From positions 1,302,001 to 1,366,000 of the forward strand of contig CAVRGH010000010.1 in the NCBI GenBank assembly GCA_963720675.1: a DNA stretch of 64,000 bases, written 5' to 3'. Below, piece after piece: positions 19,647 to 28,616 of this stretch. Under the pieces are notes generated by a model. The model had not been told where the DNA came from, did no database searches, and saw only the letters and a list, made by a program, of their open reading frames with translations. The position numbers and the translations under genes were made by a program. The first letter of the stretch is position 1. The number at the start of each line of letters is the position of its first letter. Source of the DNA: JALHSW01 sp963720675 (GTDB lineage: Bacteria; Actinomycetota; Acidimicrobiia; IMCC26256; PALSA-555).

Positions 19647-20222
19647 CTAGGAGAGCAGCAGCTCCCGCTCGGCATCGCTGAGCGGGAGCTGGAGGGCCCA
19701 GGTGATCGCCTCGGGGCTCATCTTCTGCTTCGTCTTGGCGATGACCCCCGGCAGCTTCTCCGGATCCAGGCGCGCCGCGAGGTCCGCGAGCTGGGTCTCG
19801 ATGAACACGAGGCACATCGCGTCTTCGAGCACCTGCATCTCGGGATCCGCCCCGAGCCCGCGCTTGCGAACCAGATCCTGCACCCGCGCCACCGTCGCGC
19901 CGTCGTACCCCGCCGCCCTGAGGATCTCGGCGACGTCGTGCGCGTGCTGCTCGTGCAGCGCCTTCCGCCACTTCAGGTAGGAGGCACGACCCTGCGGATA
20001 CGACGAGCGCGGGATCGTCCACCGCCGGAGATGGTGCGCCCGCGCCGCGAGCAGGAGCGCCTCGCTCGGGTTCGGATCGAGCCTCGTCACCCAACCGGAG
20101 ACGAGCTCGGCATGCGCGACCTCCTTCGGGCGCTCGACGCCGCCGATCACGATCGTGGTCGGGTCGTCGGCGTTGGCCGCGTCGATCGCCGCGATCGCGC
20201 GCTCGAACCGATCGGCGTCCAC
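19647..20222 (-). CDS. DUF4202 family protein
   Basis: From the GTG at 20222 the protein is 191 residues. It contains the family pattern RFERAIAAIDAANADDP, ELVSGWVTRLDPNPSEALLLAARAHHLRRW with the conserved RAHH, and SYLKWRKALHEQHA near residue 105. DUF4202 proteins have no established function; the HH and later His/Glu residues suggest an HD-like metal site, which is inference. The start was chosen because upstream sequence belongs to the AhpD-like gene, joined only by a frameshift. A GC-rich hairpin lies in the last codons. Confidence 0.8.
   Translation of the reverse strand: MDADRFERAIAAIDAANADDPTTIVIGGVERPKEVAHAELVSGWVTRLDPNPSEALLLAARAHHLRRWTIPRSSYPQGRASYLKWRKALHEQHAHDVAEILRAAGYDGATVARVQDLVRKRGLGADPEMQVLEDAMCLVFIETQLADLAARLDPEKLPGVIAKTKQKMSPEAITWALQLPLSDAERELLLS
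19660..19690. terminator. Possible bidirectional terminator hairpin
   Basis: An 11-bp perfect inverted repeat (AGCTCCCGCTC and GAGCGGGAGCT) with a 9-base loop lies between two convergent genes, inside the last codons of DUF4202. There is no U-tract, so it may only be a coding coincidence. Confidence 0.4.
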
Positions 20223-20248
20223 ACCCCCAAGGGTAGGAGCCGCGAGGG

Positions 20249-20810
20249 CTACGCCCCGGGGATCGGTGGCGTCGCCGCGGCGTACCCGCCTTCGACGATC
20301 ATCCGCCCGTTCTCCTCGTAGTCGTCGCGGTGCTGCGGCGCCCAGGTCGCGAGCCCGTCGACGTAGCGGTTGTACATGCAGAACGCGGCCGCGATCAGCA
20401 CGGTGTCGTGGATCTCGATGTCGGTCGCACCTTCGTCCCGGGCCGCGGCGATGTCGGCCTCCGTGACGCTCGAGCCCGCCCTGTTGCACCTTCGTCGCGA
20501 TCGCGAGCAGGCGACGCAGCTTCGGGCTGACCGCGTCTGTGCCGTGCGGGTCTTCGACCATCGCGTCGACCGTCGACCAGCCGTCGTCGAGCTGCAGCGC
20601 CGCGAACGTGGCGTGCGCGTTGTGGCAGAAGTGGCAGTCGTTCAGCTTCGAGACGTGCGCGGCGATCAGCTCCCGCTCGCCGCGGGTGAGCGTGCTCGGG
20701 CCGCGGAGCAGCACCTCGGCCAGGTCGTTCAACGGCTTCGCGGTCTCGGGGCGGAACGCCAGCGGCCCCAGGATCCCGGGCAGCCCCTCGGGCAGCGCGA
20801 TGTGCGGCAC
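20249..20810 (-). CDS. Carboxymuconolactone decarboxylase/AhpD-like peroxidase-related protein, one frameshift
   Basis: The corrected protein is about 186 residues. The N-terminal frame contains ELIAAHVSKLNDCHFCHNAHA, the CxxCxxxH redox motif of AhpD-like proteins. After an extra G near 20477 the second frame continues SSVTEADIAAARDEGATDIE, FCMYNRYVDGLATWAP, and ends PPIPGA at 20249. The family includes alkylhydroperoxidases and uncharacterised thiol-redox proteins. It probably forms an operon with DUF4202 (26 bases between the corrected stop and the GTG). It diverges from the dehydrogenase remnants. Confidence 0.8.
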
Positions 20811-20964
20811 GTGACGGTCCCTTCACGAACGGCCGGACGACGCCCGCACTGTAGCGAAGACGACGGACGCGGTCGCGTCTGCCGCGTCGCGCACGCGGCG
20901 CGGAGTCGACACGCGCGTCTCGGGTAGCGTCTCGCTCCGCGACCGAGGGGAAGGTGCGGGCACG

Positions 20965-21956
20965 GTGGAGATGCAGGCACTGGTGTTCACGGAGCGGAAC
21001 CGGTGCGAGGTGCTCACTCACGAGCTCCCCGACGACCTCGGACCTCGCGAGGTCCTGGTGCGCAACCGTCTCGGTTTGCTGTCCCCGGGGACCGAGCTCG
21101 CCGTGTTCACGGGCTCGCACCGGGGCTTCGACGTCGAGGACCACTGGGCTCGGTACCCCTACTACCCGGGCTATGCCGCGCTCGGTATCGTCGAGGCGGT
21201 GGGCGAGCGGGTGCGCGCCTTCACGCCTGGCGACCGAGTGCTCCACCAGGGGAACCACGCCAACGATCGCCCGTCAGCCTGAGGACGCGTCCAGGCGGTG
21301 CCGGAGTCGCTGAGCGACGAACGCGCGCTCTTCCTCAAGCTGCTCGGCATCGCCTGACACCGCAGCTCGTGGCACCGCTGCACCTCGGGGAGGACGTACT
21401 CGTCGTCGGGCTCGGGCTGGTCGGCAATCTGGCCGCACAGGTGTGCCGTGAAGCCGGCGCCTTTCGTGTCCTCGGCGTTGATCGCAGCGAGTTCCGGGTC
21501 GAGCTCGCGCGACGGTGCGGAATCGGCGATGCCCGTGTGGTCGACCTCATCTCGAGCTCGAAGCATGGGTCGCCGAGTGCACGGAACACCGGGGGACGCC
21601 GTACGTGATCGAAGCCGTGGGATCGACCCGTGCGTTGCGCTCGGCACTCGATGCGGTCGCGGCCGACGGGCGCGTCGTGGTGCTGTCGAGCCCCGGGAGA
21701 AGATCGAGCTCGATACCTACTTCGACATCCACCATCGCGGTGTCCAGCTCGTCGGCGCGCACGAGTGGCGCCGGGACCGCATGGCCCGCGCACCGTATGA
21801 CCCTTTCCTGGTCCACCTCCTCGCGGAAGAGCGCGTCGTCGTCGACCCGCTCGTCACGCACCACGTCGGCTTCGGCGAGGAGGTGCAGGCCGCGTACGAG
21901 GGGCTCCGCGACGACCAGAGACATGGCTCGGTGTCGTGCTCGAGTACCCGTCGTGA
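20965..21956 (+). pseudogene. Medium-chain (zinc-type) dehydrogenase, multiply frameshifted
   Basis: Pieces of one dehydrogenase of about 330 residues are spread over all three frames. They are MQALVFTERNRCEVLTHELP and GLLSPGTELAVF (frame 1), PESLSDERALFLKLLGIA, then LTPQLVAPLHLGEDVLVVG and GLGLVGNLAAQV (NAD-binding), then LEAWVAECTEHRGTPYVIEA, then REKIELDTYFDIHHRGVQLVG, ending VLEYPS at 21954-21956. At least five indels and one in-frame TGA are needed to explain this, and here missing bases predominate. Residue-level conservation between breaks looks good, so either very recent decay or locally poor sequence. A GTG at 20965 or ATG at 20971 starts it. It precedes a second broken dehydrogenase and a sulfatase. 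Confidence 0.75.
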
Positions 21957-22970
21957 ACGAACCGATCCGCACGATCCACGTCGGCTCCCGGGGCCGTGGG
22001 GAGTGGGCAGTCCGACTCCTGGGCGCCGACGAACGGTTCGAACCGGTCGCGATCGTGAGCCGGAGCCCGACGCGGTCGGCGAGGAGCTCGGGCTCGCGGG
22101 CCTTGACCCGGACCGGGCGTACCGATCGCTCGAGGCCGCGCTCGAGGCGGTCGATGCAGATGCTGGTCGTCGTCTGCACACCTGTCGATCTCCACGAACG
22201 CGACCTCCGCACGGCGTACGCCGCTCGACAAGCACGTGCTGGTGGAGAAGAGTCTCGGCGTGCCGCTGGAACGAGGCCTGTGCACTGGTCGGCGAGGCCG
22301 AAGCGGCCGGCGTGCAGCTGGTCGTCGCGCAGAACTCCCGGTACCGGCTGAGACCCGGACGCTCCACGCCGCGGTGACTTCCGGCACGTACGGGTCACCC
22401 GCGCTGGTGGACCTGGCGATGCAGAAGTACCGCCCGGCGCCGCGTCAGCAGGACTACCCCTTCGCGATGTTCTGGGACCAGGGCTGCCACCACGTCGACG
22501 ACCTCCAATGGTGCTTCGGTCCGGTGGCCGAGGTCACGGCCCGTACGTTCTCCGCACCGTGGTCACGGTACGCCGACGACGCCGCGATCCAGGTGCTCCT
22601 GCGGTTCGGACAGGCGTCGACCGCGACCTACCTGCTCAGCAACGTGGCGCGCTGGAACGAGCTGCGCTGGAGCGTCAGAGCGAGCAGGGCGTGCTCAGCC
22701 TCCGGGGCGACCAATGGGTGTGGGTCGCGGCCGCCGCGCCGGACGACGCGTCGTTCGGGTGGAACGAGCCACCCGTCGAGTTCCCCCGCACGCACCGAGG
22801 TCCCGCTCCGGTGAGCACGGCGTCGTGGACACGTTCTACGTGCCGTCACGACCGGCGGCGCGGTCGAGATCTCGGGACGCCCCAACCTCGAGACCCTGCG
22901 GGTCTGCGAGATGGTGGAGCGCGCAGGGACCGCGGGCCGACCGGTCACCCGGACTGAGGTGTCCGACTGA
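21953..22970 (+). pseudogene. Gfo/Idh/MocA dehydrogenase, multiply frameshifted
   Basis: The start GTG overlaps the preceding stop (GTGA). Ordered fragments in alternating frames are PIRTIHVGSRGRGEWAVRLL (Rossmann-like), VGEELGLAGLDPDRAYRSLE, MLVVVCTPVDLHERDLRTA, KHVLVEKSLGVPL (EKP-like), GEAEAAGVQLVVAQNSRYR, a long intact stretch from HAAVTSGTYGSPALVDLAM to TYLLSNVARWNELRW, then SEQGVLSLRGDQWVWVA, GVVDTFY and GGAVEISGRPNLETLRVCEM, ending at 22970. Eight or more shifts occur, both gains and losses. The order and completeness of the domains indicate a gene that was intact until recently or was badly read. Confidence 0.75.
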
Positions 22971-23031
22971 CCCTGCGCGTCCGCGCCACTCACACCTAAG
23001 GTCTCCGCCGTTCCCGCCCCAAGGAGCCCGC

Positions 23032-24663
23032 ATGCCGTCCGGCCCGAACGTCCTCTTGATCATGACGGACCAAGAACGCTTTCCTCCGCCCTACGAGGAC
23101 GATGCGGTCGCGGAGTACCGCCGGACCCGCCTGCCGGCGCGGGCCCGCCTCCGCGAGCAGGGCATCGAGCTGTCGCGCCACTACGTCGGGTCGGCCGCGT
23201 GCATCCCCAGTCGGGCGACGCTCATGACCGGGCAGTACCCGTCGCTGCACGGCGTCACCAGCACCGACGGGCTGGCCAAGACCGCGGACGACCCCGCGAT
23301 GCGCTGGCTCGACCCGGATGCGGTCCCGACGCTCGGCGATTGGTTCCGAGCCGCCGGCTACGACACCCACTACCGCGGCAAGTGGCACGTGTCGCACGCG
23401 GATCTGCTGATCCCCGGCTCGCACACTGGCCTCGCGGCGAGCGACGACACCGGCGCCCCCCTTGCGGCAGCGACCGACGCCTACCGGCGCGCCGACCGCC
23501 TCGAGCCGTTCGGCTTCTCGGGCTGGATCGGGCGTGAGCCTCACGGTGCGGACCCGGCCGACTGGGGACTCCTCCGCGACCCACTCTTCGCAACACAGCT
23601 CGACGAGCTGTTCGACACCCTGGAGGCCTCGGCGAGCGATCGCCCGTGGCTGAGCGTCGCTTCGTTCGTGAACCCACACGACATCGCCTTCGCAGGACCG
23701 GCCTGGAAGGCGCTGGGCACGCCCGTCGACCCGGGCGTCCCGCACCCGCCGCAAGCGCCGTCTCAGGACGACGGCTTCGACGACCGCCCACGCTGTCAGG
23801 AAGCGTTCCGCGACCTCTGGCCGAAAGTCCTCTTCGAGTTCCCCCTCGACGACGAGTACCGCCGCCTGTACTACTTCCTGCACGAGCTCGTCGACGCGAG
23901 CATCGTGCGGTTGCTCGATCGACTCGATCGCAGCGGCATGGCCGACGACACGATCGTCGTCATCACCTCCGACCACGGCGATCTCCTGGGCGCCCATGGA
24001 GGTCTGCAGCAGAAGTGGTTCAACGCGTTCGACGAAGCAGTGCACGTGCCGTTCGCGATCCGCGGTCCCGACATCGACGGGCGCCGCCCACCGGTGGACA
24101 TCCCCACGAGCCATGTCGACCTCCTCCCGACCCTGCTCGGACTCGTCGGTGTCGACCCCGAACGGGCACTCGCAGCGGTCAGTGAACACCACGTCGAGGC
24201 CCATGAGCTCGTGGGCCGCGACCTCAGTGGCGTCCTCACCGGCACCGCGACCGCCGAGGAGCTCGACGAGCCGGTCTATTACATGTCCGAAGACCGGATC
24301 ACGAGCGGGCTGCGCCAGCAGGGGTTGGTCACCGGGGAACCGTTCACGCCCGTGACCGGTGCCGCAAGCGTCGAGATGGTCGTCGCGTCGCAGCCAACCG
24401 GCGCCGGTGGCGCGCCCGAGCTCTGGAAGCTCAACCACTACTACGACGCCGCGCCGACCGACGACGAGCCCGACGACCCGAGCGATGTCCGGTGGGAGCT
24501 CCACGACCTGACGAACGATCCCGAAGAGCGCACCAACCTCGCGGTCGACCGCAACGCGACGCCGCGGAGTAACGCCACGCTCGCGACCATGCGCGATGTC
24601 CTGACGGACCGGCGCGACCGCCAGCGGATCTCGCCGAGCTTGGCGAATCCCGTCTCGAGCTAG
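23032..24663 (+). CDS. Type I (formylglycine) sulfatase
   Basis: The 543-residue protein starts at ATG 23032, six bases after AAGGAG. It has the alkaline-phosphatase-fold N-terminus PNVLLIMTDQER, the activation motif CIPSR near residue 60 whose Cys is converted to formylglycine, THYRGKWHVSH near 120, and TSDHGDLLGAHG near 310. No signal peptide is visible, so it is likely cytoplasmic. It hydrolyses sulfate esters; substrates could be sulfated sugars or choline sulfate. A formylglycine-generating enzyme is needed but is not in this window. The gene is intact although the 2 kb before it is full of frameshifts. Confidence 0.92.
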   Translation: MPSGPNVLLIMTDQERFPPPYEDDAVAEYRRTRLPARARLREQGIELSRHYVGSAACIPSRATLMTGQYPSLHGVTSTDGLAKTADDPAMRWLDPDAVPTLGDWFRAAGYDTHYRGKWHVSHADLLIPGSHTGLAASDDTGAPLAAATDAYRRADRLEPFGFSGWIGREPHGADPADWGLLRDPLFATQLDELFDTLEASASDRPWLSVASFVNPHDIAFAGPAWKALGTPVDPGVPHPPQAPSQDDGFDDRPRCQEAFRDLWPKVLFEFPLDDEYRRLYYFLHELVDASIVRLLDRLDRSGMADDTIVVITSDHGDLLGAHGGLQQKWFNAFDEAVHVPFAIRGPDIDGRRPPVDIPTSHVDLLPTLLGLVGVDPERALAAVSEHHVEAHELVGRDLSGVLTGTATAEELDEPVYYMSEDRITSGLRQQGLVTGEPFTPVTGAASVEMVVASQPTGAGGAPELWKLNHYYDAAPTDDEPDDPSDVRWELHDLTNDPEERTNLAVDRNATPRSNATLATMRDVLTDRRDRQRISPSLANPVSS

Positions 24664-24674
24664 GGATCTCGCTC

Positions 24675-25372
24675 CTAGACCTGCACCCGCGCTCGCGCAT
24701 CGAGGCGCGCCAGCCGCTCGGCGAGCCGAGGATCGACCTCCTCGGGCGCGGTGTCGGGCACGGCCGTGCCGAAGCCTGCGCGGGAGCGGATCGATCCGTC
24801 GGGCCGACCCGCCCGACCGTTCCCTCCGAGATGGCGCCCCACGCGCCCAGCAGTCGGAACAGCAAGAGGAACAGGACCATGAGGCAGACCGCGAGCGCGC
24901 CCAGCTGCACGATCGGACGAAGCCGATCGGTCCCCGCCAGCACTCCGTGCACCGTGGCCGTCGCGAACACGGCGAAGCTCAAGAGGTGCACCGCATGCCA
25001 CAGCCTCCGCGGGAGGCGCCGCATGAACCATGACGAGATCTGCACCAGCAGCACGAGGTACATGGCGACGATGCCCCAGGCGACGGCACCTGGCTTCCAC
25101 GCCGAGGCCATCGGCACGAAGAGCTCCCTGAGTCCGAAGTCCGTGAAGTCGTCTGCCGCCAGTGCGCCCAGGTGCAGTGCGATGAACACGAGCAGGAGCG
25201 TCCCCAGGTACCGATGCAGATCGAGGAGCCACGCCGGGACGCGACGCTTGCGAACGACCTTGCTCGACAGGGCGAGGCCCCAGGCCACCGCCGCGGCCGT
25301 CACCGCCCAGGCGACGACACCGCTCGCCCGCGCCGCCCACCACCAGACCTGCGAGGTGACCGCGACGGTCAC
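24675..25372 (-). CDS. Ferric-reductase-like transmembrane protein, one frameshift near the 3' end
   Basis: The protein begins at GTG 25372, overlapping the ApbE stop (GTGA). It has about six hydrophobic segments with paired His in SLWLLDLHRYLG-like context (LDLHRYLGTLLLVFIALHLG) and LWHAVHLLSF plus VHGVLAG, typical of haem-binding cytochrome b/ferric-reductase-like domains. Near 24827 one base appears to be missing; the tail then reads PRLAERLARLDARARVQV and stops at 24675. Corrected length is about 232 residues. No FAD/NAD domain is attached, so it probably shuttles electrons across the membrane to a flavinylated or other partner. Confidence 0.8.
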
Positions 25373-26370
25373 GCCCCGACCTCGTCGAACCGAGCGTGCT
25401 CGATGGCGACGGCCTGCCCCGCGCCGTCGATCAACCAGCCGGTGACCCCCGAGCGCACCAGGAGGTCGGCTCCCTGCACCCGACCCGCGACGAGCGCCGC
25501 CTTGGCCAGCGCCTCTGCACGCGAGGCGGTCGTGTCGGCGACGATCACCGCGCTGAGTCCGCTCGCGCTCGACAGGCCTGTGGCCGGGTCGATGATGTGA
25601 TGGCGCCAGATCCCTTGGTGGCGCCACCGTCGAAACTGCACCGTGCTCGTCACCAGCGCGCCGTCGTCCACCAGCGGCGAGAACAGCACCCGGTTCTCGT
25701 CGAAGGGGTCCTCCACGTCGATCCGCCAACGGCCTTCGTGTGGTCCTGTACCGATACAGCGAACGTCGCCGCCGATCGCGATGCTGGCGCCGAGCGCACC
25801 GCGTTCGAGCACGCAGCGGGCGACGTGGTCCGCAGCAGCACCCTTCCCGATGCCGCCCAGGTCGAGCGCCACCTGCGGCGGCAGCATGATCGTGCCACGC
25901 GTCGAATCGACGACGATCCCCGCGCAGCCGGGAGCGGGCCGTCGCTCGATCCGCGACTCGAGCGTGACGTCGAGCGCGGGGAGACCGGGAGGCCTGCTCG
26001 CCGCCTGGTGCCCCGGCGCCTCGGATCGGGCCCGGACGCGTTCGAACGACTCGTCGTATCCGAGCGCCTCGAGCGCGGGGAGCACCGTGGGGTCGAAGCG
26101 TCCACTCGTCTCCGCCCACAGCGCCACGGCGAGCTCGACGAGGGCGATCGTCTCCGGGGCGACGTGCACCGGACTCCCCGCAGCGGCGTTGAGACGGGTC
26201 ACGTCGGTCCCGGCGCGGAACCGGCTCCACAGGGATTCGAGCCGCTCCAGCTCCCGCCGAGCCCAGTCGACGGAATCGGAGGGGCCCCCGTGCACGAGCA
26301 CGCGGGCCTCGGACCCCATCGCGGGGAACCTGCGCTCGGCCCAGGTGGTCAGCACTTCGAACCGCTGCAC
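25369..26370 (-). CDS. apbE: FAD:protein FMN transferase (ApbE)
   Basis: The 333-residue protein has the ApbE pattern AERRFPAMGSEARVLVHG near residue 12, LWSRFRAGTDVTRLNAAAG near 47, the nucleotide site VALDLGGIGKGAAADHVA near 168, GASIAIGGDVRCIG, HHIIDPATG near 268 and VADTTASRAEALAKAALVAG near 285. ApbE covalently attaches FMN to Thr/Ser of partner proteins outside the cytoplasm. No signal peptide or lipobox is visible here, so the start may be further upstream or export may differ. It is flanked by two anchored proteins and a ferric-reductase-like protein. Confidence 0.92.
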   Translation of the reverse strand: MQRFEVLTTWAERRFPAMGSEARVLVHGGPSDSVDWARRELERLESLWSRFRAGTDVTRLNAAAGSPVHVAPETIALVELAVALWAETSGRFDPTVLPALEALGYDESFERVRARSEAPGHQAASRPPGLPALDVTLESRIERRPAPGCAGIVVDSTRGTIMLPPQVALDLGGIGKGAAADHVARCVLERGALGASIAIGGDVRCIGTGPHEGRWRIDVEDPFDENRVLFSPLVDDGALVTSTVQFRRWRHQGIWRHHIIDPATGLSSASGLSAVIVADTTASRAEALAKAALVAGRVQGADLLVRSGVTGWLIDGAGQAVAIEHARFDEVGA

Positions 26371-26755
26371 ACCGGCGGACTCGGTGCCGGGGCTGCTGGG
26401 GCGGGCGCGGGCGCGGCCGCGGGCGAGCCCGATGCCGCAGGAGCCGCTGCGTTCGACCCTCCGCCGGTGCCTGCCGCCGTACTCGACGATCCGGTCCCGC
26501 CACCGCCACCGCCGCTCCTGGAGGCGGTGGGTGCGCCCCCCTCCCCCGCGGGGACGTAGATGGTGCGTTCCACGACCCGCGTGACGATCGTCGTCGGCGC
26601 CACCGCGTCCTGCTGCGTGGTCGGCGGCGTCGGCGTCGAGGCCGTGACCGTGCGCGCTCGACCGCGAAGCCCGCCATGATCCCGAGGGTTGCCGACACGC
26701 TGACCCCGGTTGCCAGGACGCGCCCCCCTGGTGCGGCGTGCCGGCGCCGGGTCAT
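26349..26755 (-). CDS. Single-pass anchored protein with Pro/Ala/Gly-rich tail and C-terminal Cys pair, one frameshift
   Basis: The ATG at 26755 shares a base with the upstream stop (TGATG). The N-terminus is basic (MTRRRHAAPGG) followed by one membrane segment (VLATGVSVSATLGIMAGFAV). After one missing base near 26665 the frame continues TVTASTPTPPTTQQDAVAP, TIVTRVVERTIYVPAGEG, a long Gly/Ser/Ala/Pro tract, and ends CSGSKC. The corrected length is about 135 residues. The TTxV-x-RVVE(R/Q) motif is shared with the next upstream protein. No known domain is recognised. The 3' end overlaps apbE by about 20 bases, so it is translationally coupled to it. Confidence 0.6.
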
Positions 26756-27219
26756 CAGTCGCCCTTGCAGTGCCAGAAGTAGTGCTCCCAGTCCCATTCC
26801 GGCTCCTGGCAGCCGGCCGGCACCGGCGGTCGCGTGGGCGGCGGAGTGGCCGCCGCGGGCGCTGGGCTCGTGGGTGGTGGGGTGCTCGAGGTCGCCGGCG
26901 TGGTCGGCGCGGGACTGGGCGCCGACGCAGCCCCGGTCGTGCCGCCCGCCGCCGGTGCTCCCGGTGCCGACGTCGACCCCGCCGGGGTGCCGGATGAGCC
27001 GCGACTGCCACTGCTCCCGGGCGCTTCGACGTAGTGATCGTCGTACACGACCTGCTCGACCACCTTCACGGTCGTGGTGGTGGTCGGGCCGGCCGACGCC
27101 TGGTCCCCGTCGCCCATGCCGAACAATGGGAGGTGCAGCACCGCCGCGACCGCGATCGTGCCCGCCCCGAGGACGAGCGCGGTCGATGCTGCTACCGCTT
27201 GTGCCGTGGTCCGCTTCAT
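26755..27219 (-). CDS. Single-pass anchored protein with Thr/Pro/Ala-rich stalk and Cys-Trp-rich tail
   Basis: This intact 154-residue protein is the first gene of the apbE operon and has a strong GGAGGAGG ribosome site. The N-terminus MKRTTAQAVAAST leads into a membrane segment (ALVLGAGTIAVAAVLHLPLF). TTTTTVKVVEQVVYDDHYV follows, then about 75 residues of Ser/Thr/Pro/Ala/Gly stalk, and a compact end CQEPEWDWEHYFWHCKGD with two Cys and four aromatic residues. It has the layout of a surface-tethered protein with a small disulfide or metal-binding head. The sequence TTGAAS is close to, but not, the [ST]GA[ST] flavinylation motif. Function unknown. Confidence 0.7.
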   Translation of the reverse strand: MKRTTAQAVAASTALVLGAGTIAVAAVLHLPLFGMGDGDQASAGPTTTTTVKVVEQVVYDDHYVEAPGSSGSRGSSGTPAGSTSAPGAPAAGGTTGAASAPSPAPTTPATSSTPPPTSPAPAAATPPPTRPPVPAGCQEPEWDWEHYFWHCKGD

Positions 27220-27370
27220 GGCTCGTGGACCTCCTCCAGGGGCCGGATCCCGGCCGCGATGAATCCCCCGGATCCGTCGCACACGGACGGAGCGGACCCC
27301 TTGATCGGCGCCTGGCCGGCAGAACTTGAACACCCGGAAACGCGCGAGCGCGACCCGAAGGGGCGATTCG

Positions 27371-27743
27371 TCAACCGGCCCGCAGTCCCACCTGATCGGG
27401 GACCCGCCGTTCGACACCGTCGAGCAGCCGGTCGAGGAGCGGCCACCACCTCCCCGGTCGGAGGGTGGCGAGCGCGCGGACGATGCTCTCCGGGTGCCTC
27501 ACCACCGGCACGACGCGCATCGGCGACGCCTCATGGAGGAGAAGTGACGGGGGGGAGGGGGGGAGAGAGTGGGGGGAGGAGGAGGAGGGGAGGGGGGGTC
27601 CAGGGCACCGACCGGCGCCTCTCCGTCGAAGAACGCGCTCCACGTCCCGCCGACGACCGCAAGGGGGTCGGCATCGTGCAGGAAGTACGGGATGTGTGCA
27701 GCCGCGGCCGCGTTCGTGAGGGAGGGGCCCTCGCTATGGTTCC
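27371..27743 (-). pseudogene. Degenerate coding remnant interrupted by a polypyrimidine tract
   Basis: Within the 527-base gap between the anchored-protein gene and the DMT transporter, two minus-strand stretches look coding. The first (about 27735-27605) reads AHIPYFLHDADPLAVVGGTW and SAFFDGEAPVGALD. The second (about 27510-27371) reads RVVPVVRHPESIVRALATL and PGRWWPLLDRLLDGVERRV before a stop. They are separated by a 50-base C/T-rich tract and lie in different frames. No start codon is visible for the first piece. I do not recognise the family. Everything else between 27220 and 27370 shows no feature I can support. Confidence 0.35.
27549..27598 (+). repeat. 50-base purine (G-rich) tract
   Basis: The plus strand is all G and A except one T at 27570, with G runs of 7, 7, 6, 4 and 7. 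It could form G-quadruplexes on the plus strand and is also prone to misassembly. It lies about 150 bases upstream of the DMT transporter start. Confidence 0.9.
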
Positions 27744-27746
27744 GGC

Positions 27747-28595
27747 GTGTCCGACCAGGTCATCGCCGCGCTCATCGCCGTCGTCGCCGCGTGCATCTAC
27801 GTCCTCGGCCTGGCGCTGCAGCAGCAAGGCAACCGCCGCACGGTCGCGGCCGGACGCCGAGGGATGGTGGCCGTCGTCCGCGAGCCGGTCTGGTGGCTCG
27901 GGGTCGGTCTCACGTGCGGAGGATTCCTCGTGCACGGCTTCAGCCTCTCGATCGGATCCCTGACCGTGGTGCAGCCGGTCCAGGTGAGCCAGATCGTCTT
28001 CGCCGTGGTGCTGGACTCGTGGATCACGAAGCAGCCGATCGCCCGGCGCGACTGGGAGGGCGCCGCGCTCGTGGTACTCGGGCTCGCGACCTTCATGGTC
28101 ATCGCGCGACCCACGGCCGGGACCGACTTCGCGATGCCCGGGTCTTGGGTCTGGATCCTGGGTGGCCTGGCCGTCGCCGCGCTGGTGATGAGTGTGGGCG
28201 CGTGGCGCTTCGCCCCAGCCCGTGCAGTGCTGCTCGGGGCGCTCGCGGGAACGATCTGGGGCGTGCAGGGTGCCCTGCTCAAGGAGACCTCCGAGCTCGT
28301 GGAGCGCGGACTTGCTGATGCACTCACGACGTGGCCGTTGTACGCGACCGCGCTCCTCGGCGTCTTCGGCCTCGTCGCGCAGAACGCGGCGCTGCGGGTC
28401 GGGCGATTGACCGTCGCGGCCGCGCTGATCACCGTGATGAATCCCGTGGTCTCTTCGGTCATCGGACTCGCCGCATTCGGTGAGTCGCTGCGGAGCGGGT
28501 CGGGCGCGCTGGTCGGTGCAACCGTCGGTGCCGCCGTCGTCATCCTCGGGGTGATGCTGCTCTCGAAGCGAACGACGGCGGTCTCGACCGCCTGA
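27747..28595 (+). CDS. DMT-superfamily (EamA-like) transporter
   Basis: The 282-residue protein has about ten hydrophobic helices and the internal-duplication look of drug/metabolite transporters. The N-terminus is AALIAVVAACIYVLGLALQQ, the second half begins around ARAVLLGALAGTIWGVQGALL, and VMNPVVSSVIGLAAFGE near residue 233 is the typical EamA late-helix motif. GTG at 27747 is the likely start. Substrate unknown. It converges on the MFS gene with 21 bases between stops. Confidence 0.85.
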   Translation: MSDQVIAALIAVVAACIYVLGLALQQQGNRRTVAAGRRGMVAVVREPVWWLGVGLTCGGFLVHGFSLSIGSLTVVQPVQVSQIVFAVVLDSWITKQPIARRDWEGAALVVLGLATFMVIARPTAGTDFAMPGSWVWILGGLAVAALVMSVGAWRFAPARAVLLGALAGTIWGVQGALLKETSELVERGLADALTTWPLYATALLGVFGLVAQNAALRVGRLTVAAALITVMNPVVSSVIGLAAFGESLRSGSGALVGATVGAAVVILGVMLLSKRTTAVSTA

Positions 28596-28616
28596 GGGTT
28601 CTGTCCTCGCTGCTCC

